Below are positions 1 to 4,932 of a stretch of DNA of 9,389 bases, piece after piece. This DNA is from Alphaproteobacteria bacterium (GTDB taxonomy: Bacteria; Pseudomonadota; Alphaproteobacteria; Kiloniellales; JAKSDN01): positions 1-9,389 of the forward strand of contig JAUVQB010000037.1 of the NCBI GenBank assembly GCA_030598385.1, given 5' to 3'. The notes below the pieces were generated by a model, which made no database searches, was not told where the DNA came from, and saw only the letters and a list, made by a program, of their open reading frames with translations. The stretch's first letter is position 1; every line of letters starts with the position of its first letter. A program made the translations under genes and the position numbers.

Positions 1-263
1 ATGCCCCGGCCGGTGTATTCGACGCGCTCGCCCCGATACACCGTGTTGCCCCAGAAATAGCGGCGAAGCCGGGTCTTGGCCCAGAAGCGATAGAAGCCGA
101 GCGTGATCAGATTGAAGAGCGCGTTCTGCAAGGCGATCCCACCGACTGCGCCGGCTCGGCCCTCATAGCTGATTCGCTCGACCGGCCCTGCGGCGGCCCC
201 AGTGGCTGCCCCAGCGTCGGCCGTCGTCTTGAAAACGTCCTGACTAGCGCCCGTGTCCGACAT
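1..263 (-). CDS. DUF898/YjgN-family membrane protein, N-terminal part (gene runs off the left edge)
   Basis: The first 87 residues are visible on the minus strand. A low-complexity Ala/Gly-rich leader (about residues 14-26) precedes the start of a DUF898 (YjgN-like) domain. The recognisable part is ISYEGRAGAVGG at 31-42, then NALFNLITLGFYRFWAKTRL at 47-66, then RRYFWGNTVYRGERVEYTGRG. The TLGxYRFWAKxRLRRYFW pattern is the hallmark of this family of polytopic inner-membrane proteins, whose biochemical function is not established. The ATG at 263 is supported by GAGG (271-274) with a 7-base spacer. The gene is divergent from cysQ. The remaining membrane segments and the C-terminus lie outside the window, so completeness cannot be judged. 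The family call is from recognition of the motif, not a search. Confidence 0.85.
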   Translation of the reverse strand, partial: MSDTGASQDVFKTTADAGAATGAAAGPVERISYEGRAGAVGGIALQNALFNLITLGFYRFWAKTRLRRYFWGNTVYRGERVEYTGRG

Positions 264-332
264 GTCTCAACCTCAAGTTCATGAAGCAAGCATCGCACCA
301 TACCGTTAGATGATGACCGCTTGCCTAATGCC

Positions 333-368
333 CGCCGAGCTTGCGCGGCAGGCTCGGCGCCGCGCAAG
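333..368. repeat. Two overlapping, mutually exclusive inverted repeats
   Basis: Stem 1 is CTTGCGCGGC (340-349) with GCCGCGCAAG (359-368), a perfect 10-bp stem around a 9-base loop. Stem 2 is CGCCGAGC (333-340) with GCTCGGCG (352-359), a perfect 8-bp stem. The second arm of stem 2 lies in the loop of stem 1 and shares base 359, so only one can form at a time. Neither is followed by a T-run on either strand, so a simple intrinsic terminator is unlikely. The element lies 70 bases upstream of the YjgN-family start and well upstream of cysQ. Confidence 0.6.
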
Positions 369-406
369 TCCAATCGCGGCAGACTCTTGGACAAGGGCGC
401 CCCGGG

Positions 407-450
407 GTGACTGCGGGGTGACTGCGGCGTGACTGCGGGAGGACTGCGGG
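407..450. repeat. Four-copy 11-bp tandem repeat
   Basis: The unit GTGACTGCGGG occurs at 407-417, 418-428 (last base C), 429-439 and 440-450 (starting AGG instead of GTG). The period is close to one helical turn, so any protein binding the units would sit on one DNA face. It lies about 24 bases upstream of the predicted cysQ -35 box. It could be a regulatory array or simple replication slippage; the sequence alone does not decide. Confidence 0.85.
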
Positions 451-473
451 GCCACCGCGGGTCAACTTCAGCC

Positions 474-502
474 TTGGTGGCCTTGGCCGCCTCGCCTATG
501 AT
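474..502 (+). promoter_or_regulatory. Predicted sigma70-type promoter for cysQ
   Basis: TTGGTG (474-479) and TATGAT (497-502) are separated by 17 bases. The -10 matches consensus at five of six positions; the -35 is weak. Transcription would start near 509, giving a leader of about 25 bases before the ATG at 536. Confidence 0.4.
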
Positions 503-535
503 CCCGCGCCGCGCCACTAGAGAGCCTGTCCAGCC

Positions 536-1408
536 ATGTCGTCGAATGAAAGCCCACAGGACGCCCAGGCGGCCGAAGACCTGTTGGCGGCCCTCAAGGA
601 GATTGCAGAAAACGCCGGCGAGGAAATCCTGACCATTTATGCGGCCGCCGAGAAGGGCGAGGGTCCCGTCGTGCGGGAAAAGGCCGACTCTACCCCGGTG
701 ACCGAGGCCGACGAGTCCGCCGAAGCCCTTATACTGGAGGCTTTGGCCGAGCTCACGCCGGATATTCCCGTGGTTTCGGAAGAGGCCGCCTCCGCCGGTT
801 ACCTGCCCGATGTTTCGGGCGGGCGCTTCTGGCTGGTCGATCCACTCGACGGCACCCGCGAGTTCCTGTCGCGCAACGGCGAGTTCACGGTCAACATCGC
901 TCTGGTCGAAGACGGCCTGCCGGTCGCCGGCGTGGTGCACGCCCCCGCGCTCGGTAAGACCTGGACCGGCGCCCAGGCGAAGGCCGGCACCGGGCAAGCG
1001 GGCGCCGCGCGCTTCACCGAGACCGGCAAGGAGGAGACGCCGGTCCGCGTGCGCGACCTGCCGGCCGAGGGCGTGACCGTGGTCGCCAGCCGGCGCCATG
1101 GCAGCGGCGACCTGCTGGACGACTTCCTGAAGGACTACACCGTGAAGGACCTGGTTTCCGCCGGCTCGTCGCTCAAGTTCTGCCTGGTGGCGAGCGGCCG
1201 CGCCGACCTTTATCCGCGTTTCGGGCGCACCATGGAATGGGATACCGCCGCCGGGCACGCCGTGCTGCTGGCCGCCGGCGGCACCGTCGAAACGACCGCC
1301 GGCGGCACCGTCGAGACGGTCGCCGGCCAGCCCCTCGCCTACGGCAAGCCGGGCTTCGAGAACCCCTTCTTTATTGCGAGAGGGGCCAAGGATGCCGCCA
1401 GCGGGTAG
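536..1408 (+). CDS. cysQ: 3'(2'),5'-bisphosphate nucleotidase CysQ
   Basis: This 290-residue protein belongs to the inositol-monophosphatase-like superfamily. CysQ removes the 3'-phosphate from PAP/PAPS, recycling the by-product of sulfate activation, and acts at the cytoplasmic side. Visible signatures are VTEADESAE (55-63), VVSEE (79-83, metal-binding Glu), WLVDPLDGTREF (99-110, metal-binding Asp102 and Asp105) and GSSLKFCLVASGRADLYPRF (210-229). EWDTAAGHAVLLAAGG (234-249) follows and contains the second-motif Asp236. The usual C-terminal LAYGKPGFENPFFIA block is at 267-281. The catalytic residues are all present, so the enzyme should be active. It is longer than E. coli CysQ (about 246 residues), owing to an N-terminal extension and an insert at 249-264 made by a 24-bp tandem duplication. 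The ATG lacks a strong ribosome binding site. The GNAT gene follows 36 bases downstream, probably in the same transcript. Confidence 0.93.
   Translation: MSSNESPQDAQAAEDLLAALKEIAENAGEEILTIYAAAEKGEGPVVREKADSTPVTEADESAEALILEALAELTPDIPVVSEEAASAGYLPDVSGGRFWLVDPLDGTREFLSRNGEFTVNIALVEDGLPVAGVVHAPALGKTWTGAQAKAGTGQAGAARFTETGKEETPVRVRDLPAEGVTVVASRRHGSGDLLDDFLKDYTVKDLVSAGSSLKFCLVASGRADLYPRFGRTMEWDTAAGHAVLLAAGGTVETTAGGTVETVAGQPLAYGKPGFENPFFIARGAKDAASG
1277..1324 (+). repeat. 24-bp tandem duplication inside cysQ
   Basis: Copies at 1277-1300 and 1301-1324 differ at three positions. They encode GGTVETTA followed by GGTVETVA, in frame, just after the EWDTAAGHA metal-binding motif and before the conserved LAYGK block. 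The length is a multiple of three, so the reading frame is kept. Confidence 0.9.
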
Positions 1409-1432
1409 GGCGCCGGGCGGCGAAGCCCACTG

Positions 1433-1437
1433 AAGGA
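1433..1437 (+). promoter_or_regulatory. Ribosome binding site of the GNAT gene
   Basis: AAGGA lies 7 bases upstream of the ATG at 1445 and supports that start. Confidence 0.7.
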
Positions 1438-1444
1438 CTCCCCC

Positions 1445-1939
1445 ATGTACGGCAAGCCCCTCGTCCCGGCCGATTTCGACGTGCCCTCGGGCCTCGAGAC
1501 CGACTGCCTGCGCCTGCGCCCCTTGTGCGCCAGCGACGCGGTGAAGGACTACGACGCCGTCATGACCAGCGCCGAGCGGTTGAAGACCGTCTATTGCCCT
1601 ATCAAGACCTGGCCCGACGGCCTCACCCTGGAGCAGAACCTGAAGGAACTGGCCTGGCACGAGATCGAATTCCAGAAACGCAAATCCTTTGCCTATACGG
1701 TGGTGAGCCTCGGCGAATCCCAAGTCCTCGGCTGCCTCTACCTCTATCCCACCGGCCGGGGCGGCCACGACGTGGAGGTGAGCCTCTGGGTGCGGGCCTC
1801 GGAGGCGGAGACCGGCCTCGACGCCCACCTCTACGAGACCGTGCGGCGCTGGATCGCCGAGGCCTGGCCCTTCGAGACTCCCGCCTATCCGGGCCGGGAG
1901 ATTAGCTGGGAGGACTGGGCCGCCCTGCCGGAGGGGTGA
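1445..1939 (+). CDS. GNAT-family N-acetyltransferase-like protein
   Basis: This 164-residue protein has a GNAT-like layout. TDCLRLRPLCASDAVKDYDA (19-38) resembles the usual first strand and 'xLRPLxxxD' turn. SFAYTVVSL (81-89) and QVLGCLYLYPT (93-103) match the central strands leading to the acetyl-CoA binding region. DVEVSLWVRASEAETGLDAH (109-128) and a helix ending in WPF (141-143) complete it. The canonical Q/RxxGxG/A acetyl-CoA loop is not obvious: after SLWVR the sequence reads ASEAETGLDAHL. The cofactor site may therefore be atypical, or the protein may belong to the shorter GNAT group with this end. The substrate cannot be predicted. It follows cysQ by 36 bases and is probably co-transcribed. 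It converges with the parA-like gene, leaving only 27 bases between the stop codons. Confidence 0.75.
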   Translation: MYGKPLVPADFDVPSGLETDCLRLRPLCASDAVKDYDAVMTSAERLKTVYCPIKTWPDGLTLEQNLKELAWHEIEFQKRKSFAYTVVSLGESQVLGCLYLYPTGRGGHDVEVSLWVRASEAETGLDAHLYETVRRWIAEAWPFETPAYPGREISWEDWAALPEG

Positions 1940-1968
1940 GCGCCAACCGGCGTGAACCCCGGGGCGCT
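1939..1968. terminator. Weak stem in the convergent gap (possible bidirectional terminator)
   Basis: AGCGCC (1939-1944) and GGCGCT (1963-1968) can pair around an 18-base loop that contains further G/C complementarity. There is no T-run on either side. It overlaps both stop-codon regions. This is a weak call based mostly on the convergent arrangement. Confidence 0.2.
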
Positions 1969-2605
1969 ATCTCGCAGCTCTGAGAATTTCCTTCGCCAGG
2001 GCGGCGATTTCCTGGGCGGCGCGGCCGCGCGGCTGGGATTCGCCGACCGCCTTGCCCTCGGCCAGCGCGGCGGCAAAGGCGACCCGGTTGCCGAGGCGGG
2101 CGCGGGCGATCTTGGCGCCCAGTTGTTTTGCTTCGCCTTCCATGGCCTCGGTCAGTTTGGCGCGCGCCGGCACCCGGTTGAAGACCAGCAGCGCCGGCAC
2201 TTTCTCGGCCGCCGCCAGCTCGAGGGTCGGCCGGGTCGCCCAGACGTCCATGGGCGAAGGCTGGACCGGCACGACGACCAAGTCAGCGGCGCGGATGGCG
2301 ATGCGCGCCTCGGTCTCGGCATGGGGCGGCGAGTCGATGATCACCACGTCATGGCCGGCCGCTGCGCGCTCGACCTCGGCCCGCGCGCGCCAGCCTTCGA
2401 TGGCGCTGACCAACACGCCTGCCGGCAGGCCGTCCATCCATTCCTGGCGGAGTCCGTACCAGCGGCTGAGCGATTGCTGGGGATCGATATCGACCGCGAC
2501 GACCCGCTTTTTCATCGCCGTGTACGCAACGGCAAGGTGGGCGGCCAGAGTCGTTTTGCCGGCGCCGCCCTTTTGCTGCGCCACGGTAATGATTTTTGCC
2601 GCCAT
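1967..2605 (-). CDS. Orphan ParA-family ATPase
   Basis: This 212-residue protein is a ParA/MinD-superfamily P-loop ATPase. It has the deviant Walker A box QKGGAGKTTLAAHLA (11-25, signature Lys12 and catalytic Lys18), VVAVDIDPQQSLSRW (35-49) and VVIIDSPPH (87-95, switch Asp91). It also has ADLVVVPVQPSPMDVWAT (107-124) and the adenine-contact region VFNRV (141-145). All ATPase residues are present. The short N-terminus lacks the helix-turn-helix of plasmid ParA, as in VirC1, ParC or PpfA-type chromosomal members that position proteins or complexes rather than plasmids. No ParB or centromere-like repeat is seen here, so its cargo is unknown. The ATG at 2605 has GGAG at 2612-2615 with 6-base spacing. 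It is transcribed leftward, apparently alone: the regulator upstream ends in its own terminator. Confidence 0.9.
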   Translation of the reverse strand: MAAKIITVAQQKGGAGKTTLAAHLAVAYTAMKKRVVAVDIDPQQSLSRWYGLRQEWMDGLPAGVLVSAIEGWRARAEVERAAAGHDVVIIDSPPHAETEARIAIRAADLVVVPVQPSPMDVWATRPTLELAAAEKVPALLVFNRVPARAKLTEAMEGEAKQLGAKIARARLGNRVAFAAALAEGKAVGESQPRGRAAQEIAALAKEILRAAR

Positions 2606-2641
2606 TCAGGGCTCCAAAGGGGAAAAGATTCGCTTTGATTC

Positions 2642-2670
2642 ATAATGCATTCCAAGACGGCCTTGGACAA
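2642..2670 (-). promoter_or_regulatory. Predicted promoter of the parA-like gene, overlapped by palindromes
   Basis: Reading the minus strand, TTGTCC (2670-2665) and CATTAT (2647-2642) are separated by 17 bases, each matching consensus at four of six positions. The inverted repeat TCCAAG (2651-2656)/CTTGGA (2662-2667) fills the spacer, and CCTTG (2661-2665)/CAAGG (2668-2672) overlaps the -35 box. This placement fits an operator that blocks polymerase, but that is inference. Confidence 0.35.
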
Positions 2671-2868
2671 GGAACGCAGAGGGGCCGCGGCGACCCTTTT
2701 TGCACCGCACGGTTGGGGTCTTGACCTCGGTCCCGAAGAGTCGCAGGCTTTTTCCACGTGGCCGGTAAAACCGGTGACGATATAGCCGCCGCAATGCCTG
2801 TGCGGTGACTCTCGGTGGGCCGCTGTTACCGCGGACAGGGCACCACCCGAGCAAAGAGAGAGCTCAGC

Positions 2869-2902
2869 AAAAGAGGAGCCGTCCGACTCGTCGGGCGGCT
2901 CC
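2869..2902 (-). terminator. Rho-independent terminator of the response regulator gene
   Basis: On the minus strand GGAGCCG (2902-2896) pairs with CGGCTCC (2881-2875). The stem continues inside through CCGAC/GTCGG after one mismatch, leaving a very small loop. It is followed by TCTTTT (2874-2869). It lies about 63 bases past the regulator's stop codon. Confidence 0.82.
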
Positions 2903-2964
2903 CGCTCCGTTCTGGCGCAAGGCGTCGCGACCTCCAAGAGAAAATCAAAGACCGCGGAGTCGCC

Positions 2965-3756
2965 TTATCGCAGGATTTCGCTCGTGGGCGTCTCGCTGCC
3001 GCGCCAGCCATAGCCGCAGCCCGGCACGAAGACGATCTGGTCGAAATCCGGGTCGACCTCGCGGAACTTCTTTCTGAGGCGCCGTACCAGCGACTTGACA
3101 CGCTCGGGGCCATTCGCCGGGCCGCCACCCGGAGCGCCCTCGGTCTGGCGCTCGTCCAGTTCCGACAGGATCGCCATAGCCTGCTGGTAGGTCAGGCCGG
3201 GTTCCGGCGCCCCAACAAGGCCTGAGAGGAGGGCTTGCTCCGCCGGGCCGAGATCCAAGTAGTTGTCCTTCCAGGACACTTGCGTTCCCTCGGCGTTGAA
3301 TACCAGCGGCCCCTGGCTGCGCATCGTCGCGAGGAGGCCCGGATGGCCAAGCAAGGCACCCGCCCGGATCGCTTTTGTCAGGTTCCGCCGCATGCTCGCG
3401 AACGGCTGGGTTCGGTCGATAACGCCGGCCGCGCCCCACTTTTCCGCCGCTCTATGGGCACCACCCTGAGCACTCAGAACGTAGACCGGACTCGCACAGC
3501 GCGCCGCGCGAAGCCTGGCGCGTGGCTGTTCGCCGTCTCCGGCCGCCCCGGCATCGGCCTGCGCATCGACGATGAGCGCGTCGACGTCGGCGCCCGCTTC
3601 GATATGACTGAGGGCGGCGTCCGCGCTGGAGAACTCCAGGATCCGAAGGCCCTCTTCGGCCAGGGCCATGGCGAGGGATTCCCGCAGCAGCCGATCTTCA
3701 AGCACGATGATCACTCGCCCACCGCGCCCCGCGCCGCCTAGCTGTGCCAGCGCCAT
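2965..3756 (-). CDS. OmpR-like winged-helix response regulator with atypical receiver
   Basis: This 263-residue protein joins an N-terminal receiver-like domain to a C-terminal Trans_reg_C winged helix. In the receiver, VIIVLEDRLLRESLAMAL (15-32) carries the acidic pair Glu20-Asp21. DALIVDAQ (59-66) carries the likely phosphorylated Asp64 and VYVLSAQ (91-97) the switch Ser95. The invariant Lys position appears replaced: GVIDRTQPF (111-119) has Arg where K-P is usual. The C-terminal domain (about 150-252) has the NYLDLGPAEQALLSGLV entry helix, a recognition-helix region RVKSLVRRLRKKF (219-231) and the wing IVFVPGCGYGWR (241-252). The long insert 203-217 (Gly/Pro-rich) before the recognition helix is unusual. 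No histidine kinase is adjacent. The ATG at 3756 has GAGGGG only a few bases upstream; a GTG at codon 15 is an alternative start. Targets are unknown. Confidence 0.85.
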   Translation of the reverse strand: MALAQLGGAGRGGRVIIVLEDRLLRESLAMALAEEGLRILEFSSADAALSHIEAGADVDALIVDAQADAGAAGDGEQPRARLRAARCASPVYVLSAQGGAHRAAEKWGAAGVIDRTQPFASMRRNLTKAIRAGALLGHPGLLATMRSQGPLVFNAEGTQVSWKDNYLDLGPAEQALLSGLVGAPEPGLTYQQAMAILSELDERQTEGAPGGGPANGPERVKSLVRRLRKKFREVDPDFDQIVFVPGCGYGWRGSETPTSEILR

Positions 3757-3789
3757 GCCCCTCTATCGACCTCCATCTCCCAAATCGAT

Positions 3790-3811
3790 GCCCCAATTTC
3801 CGTAATGGGGC
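3790..3811. repeat. Inverted repeat in the response regulator leader
   Basis: GCCCC (3790-3794) pairs with GGGGC (3807-3811) and, past a bulged A, ATT (3796-3798) pairs with AAT (3804-3806) around TCCGT. It lies 34 bases upstream of the ATG at 3756 and downstream of a TATACT box, so it would be in the mRNA leader. It could be an RNA hairpin or an autoregulatory operator. Confidence 0.55.
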
Positions 3812-3830
3812 GGCGTGCCTAACGGGATAA

Positions 3831-3836
3831 AGTATA
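3831..3836 (-). promoter_or_regulatory. Candidate -10 box of the response regulator gene
   Basis: The minus strand reads TATACT here, five of six consensus positions, in an unusually A/T-rich patch for this DNA. No good -35 box is seen 16-18 bases upstream, so an activator or another sigma factor may be needed. The start would fall near 3824. Confidence 0.3.
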
Positions 3837-3964
3837 CACCCTTTCGCATGGCTTTTGGGGACCGGCCGGCTCGGCGCCGCCGGCAAGAGGCATCAATCGC
3901 CGGACAGCAGCACCACCGCGTCGTCGGCCGAGCTGCGCCAGACCGCATGGCGGCCGCGGCGAAT

Positions 3965-4615
3965 TCAAGGCTGCAAGAGCGGCAGCGCGTGCGCTTCCGC
4001 CACGCTTTCCCCCAAGCGCACGTCGAAGTCGGGGCAGTCGAGGAGAATCGCATCCGCGCGCTCCCCGGGCCCGTGTCCGGTCAGGACGTGCAGCCCCCCG
4101 GCACAGCCCGCCGCTCGCGCGGCCTCGAGATCGCGGACCCGGTCGCCGACCACCCAGGACGCCGCCAGGTCGAGGCCAAGCCGCTCGGCCGCCCGCAGCA
4201 GCATGCCCGGCTGCGGCTTGCGGCAGGGATGCTCCCGGCGGTAGGGCGGATTGCCATCGGGATGAAACGGACAGGCGAGCACCATGTCGAAGGCCGCCTG
4301 TTCGGCCGCCAAGAGAGCCTCGAGCCGGCTCTGGGTGACGGCGAAGGCGTCCCAGCCGAAGAGGCCGCGGGCGATGCCGGACTGGTTGGTGGTCAAGACG
4401 ACGGCAATCCCCCGTTGCCGGGCCTCGGCCACGACCGAGGCGGCGCCGGGCACCAGCCGGACGTCCTCGGGGCGGTGGAGAAAATGCACCTCCTCCACCA
4501 CCACGCCGTCGCGATCGAGGAACAGCGCCGCCCGGCCGGCCACGCCGCCGTCGCCGGCCGGAGGGAAGGTCCGGCACCAAATGCCGTCGCTCTCGAGATA
4601 AAGCGTCTCACTCAT
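3965..4615 (-). CDS. GmhB-like HAD phosphatase (heptose bisphosphate phosphatase family)
   Basis: This 216-residue protein is a HAD-IIIA hydrolase resembling D-glycero-D-manno-heptose-1,7-bisphosphate 7-phosphatase. ALFLDRDGVVV (30-40) holds nucleophile Asp34 and general acid Asp36. TTNQSGIARG (75-84) is motif II, CRKPQPGML (131-139) carries motif III Lys133, and VVGDRVRDLEAA (155-166) is motif IV. The zinc-loop ligands are altered: CPFHPDG (115-121) and HPCRKP (129-134) give Cys115, His118, His129 and Cys131 instead of the usual C-x-H...C-x-C. The substrate may be a heptose bisphosphate or another sugar phosphate for envelope glycans, given the divergent neuC-like gene. The ATG at 4615 is chosen because conserved sequence begins soon after. 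An open frame extends upstream to 4798, but residues there look non-coding and cross a strong hairpin. The start overlaps the stop of a 15-codon ORF (ATGA). Confidence 0.85.
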   Translation of the reverse strand: MSETLYLESDGIWCRTFPPAGDGGVAGRAALFLDRDGVVVEEVHFLHRPEDVRLVPGAASVVAEARQRGIAVVLTTNQSGIARGLFGWDAFAVTQSRLEALLAAEQAAFDMVLACPFHPDGNPPYRREHPCRKPQPGMLLRAAERLGLDLAASWVVGDRVRDLEAARAAGCAGGLHVLTGHGPGERADAILLDCPDFDVRLGESVAEAHALPLLQP

Positions 4616-4659
4616 GCGTCTCGGGCTCTTCCTTGGGCCAACTCCACCTCGCCTCTCAT
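4612..4659 (-). other. Short ORF overlapping the HAD phosphatase start (15 codons)
   Basis: An ATG at 4659 opens a 15-residue frame (MRGEVELAQGRARDA) whose TGA overlaps the phosphatase ATG as ATGA. A perfect 8-bp hairpin begins two bases upstream of its start. No clear ribosome binding site is seen. It could be a coupling leader or chance. Confidence 0.25.
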
Positions 4660-4661
4660 CC

Positions 4662-4686
4662 GCGGGCGCAACGCCGTGGCGCCCGC
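4662..4686. repeat. Perfect GC-rich inverted repeat upstream of the HAD phosphatase
   Basis: GCGGGCGC (4662-4669) and GCGCCCGC (4679-4686) form an 8-bp stem with a 9-base loop. There is no T-run on either side. It lies 46 bases upstream of the phosphatase ATG and would be in its leader or promoter region. Confidence 0.6.
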
Positions 4687-4716
4687 CGCGCGTGAACGAT
4701 TCCTTCACAGTCACGC

Positions 4717-4746
4717 TTAACGATCCGTAAACCGCCCCCGCATAAG
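4717..4746 (+). promoter_or_regulatory. Possible promoter for the epimerase gene
   Basis: TTAACG and CATAAG at 18-base spacing, each with four consensus matches. The start would be near 4753, leaving a leader of about 175 bases that contains the upstream ORF at 4807. Weak match, so low confidence. Confidence 0.25.
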
Positions 4747-4806
4747 CTATCGCCAGCGACTCTTTGCGGCCTCGAACGGGTCCGCTTGGACGACCCACGG
4801 TGAAAC

Positions 4807-4932
4807 ATGCGCTACGGCCAAGGCAAGGCTCTTAGTCGAGGATTCGAGCGGAACCTCGGACCCGCCCTGGCCCTGACTCGGTCGCGTTCGAACCGCCTCC
4901 ACGGCCCCCACGGCAAAGGAGCAGTGGCATGA
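4807..4932 (+). CDS. Possible 41-residue upstream ORF coupled to the epimerase gene
   Basis: ATG at 4807 opens an Arg-rich frame of 41 codons (begins MRYGQGKALSRGF, ends HGPHGKGAVA) whose TGA at 4930-4932 overlaps the epimerase ATG as ATGA. The strong Shine-Dalgarno of the epimerase lies inside its last codons, the classic layout for translational coupling. Its own start has only a weak GGTGA at poor spacing. No homologue is recognised. It may be a leader peptide, a small basic protein or a chance frame. Confidence 0.3.
   Translation: MRYGQGKALSRGFERNLGPALALTRSRSNRLHGPHGKGAVA
4915..4921 (+). promoter_or_regulatory. Ribosome binding site of the epimerase gene
   Basis: AAAGGAG with 7 bases to the ATG at 4929 is the strongest ribosome binding site in the window and fixes the start. 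Confidence 0.85.

Larger units (their letters stand above)
2606..2964. other. Gene-free stretch between the parA-like gene and the response regulator gene
   Basis: These 359 bases hold the parA ribosome binding site and predicted promoter at the left end and the regulator's terminator at 2869-2902. Between them are a CCACGTGG palindrome (2754-2761) and a CCGGT-AAA-ACCGG hairpin (2762-2774), directly adjacent to each other. Reading frames that cross the stretch show no recognisable protein. A small RNA cannot be excluded. Confidence 0.6.
4616..4928. other. Divergent regulatory spacer between HAD phosphatase and epimerase genes
   Basis: These 313 bases carry the hairpin at 4662-4686 and a possible rightward promoter, TTAACG (4717-4722) with CATAAG (4741-4746) at 18-base spacing. 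They also hold a 41-codon ORF running into the epimerase start. A/T-rich patches around 4711-4750 fit promoter sequence for both directions. No protein of a known family is encoded here. Confidence 0.5.

Noticed and set aside
107..1828. Long minus-strand open frame across cysQ and the GNAT gene
   Set aside because: It lies antisense to two genes with clear family motifs; its translation is Gly/Arg/Ala-rich with no domain. Long antisense frames are usual in G/C-rich coding DNA.
386..2672. The 11-mer CTTGGACAAGG occurs in two intergenic regions (386-396 and 2662-2672)
   Set aside because: Shared 11-mers are expected by chance in about 9 kb of sequence. Without more copies or a known regulator this is not evidence of a common operator.
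2606..2854. 82-codon minus-strand open frame upstream of the parA-like gene
   Set aside because: It spans the parA promoter and ribosome binding site, has mixed third-position composition and no recognisable fold. More likely non-coding.
3235..3741. Plus-strand open frame opposite the response regulator
   Set aside because: The minus strand encodes the receiver and winged-helix motifs; the opposite frame shows no domain.
4616..4798. N-terminal extension of the HAD phosphatase to an upstream start
   Set aside because: The extra 61 residues resemble no HAD leader, cross a strong GC hairpin and include promoter-like A/T-rich sequence. The ATG at 4615 gives a normal length.
4881..4900. GTTCGAACC-like sequence resembling a tRNA T-loop
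   Set aside because: No acceptor stem, anticodon arm or CCA end can be built around it; it lies in the epimerase leader.
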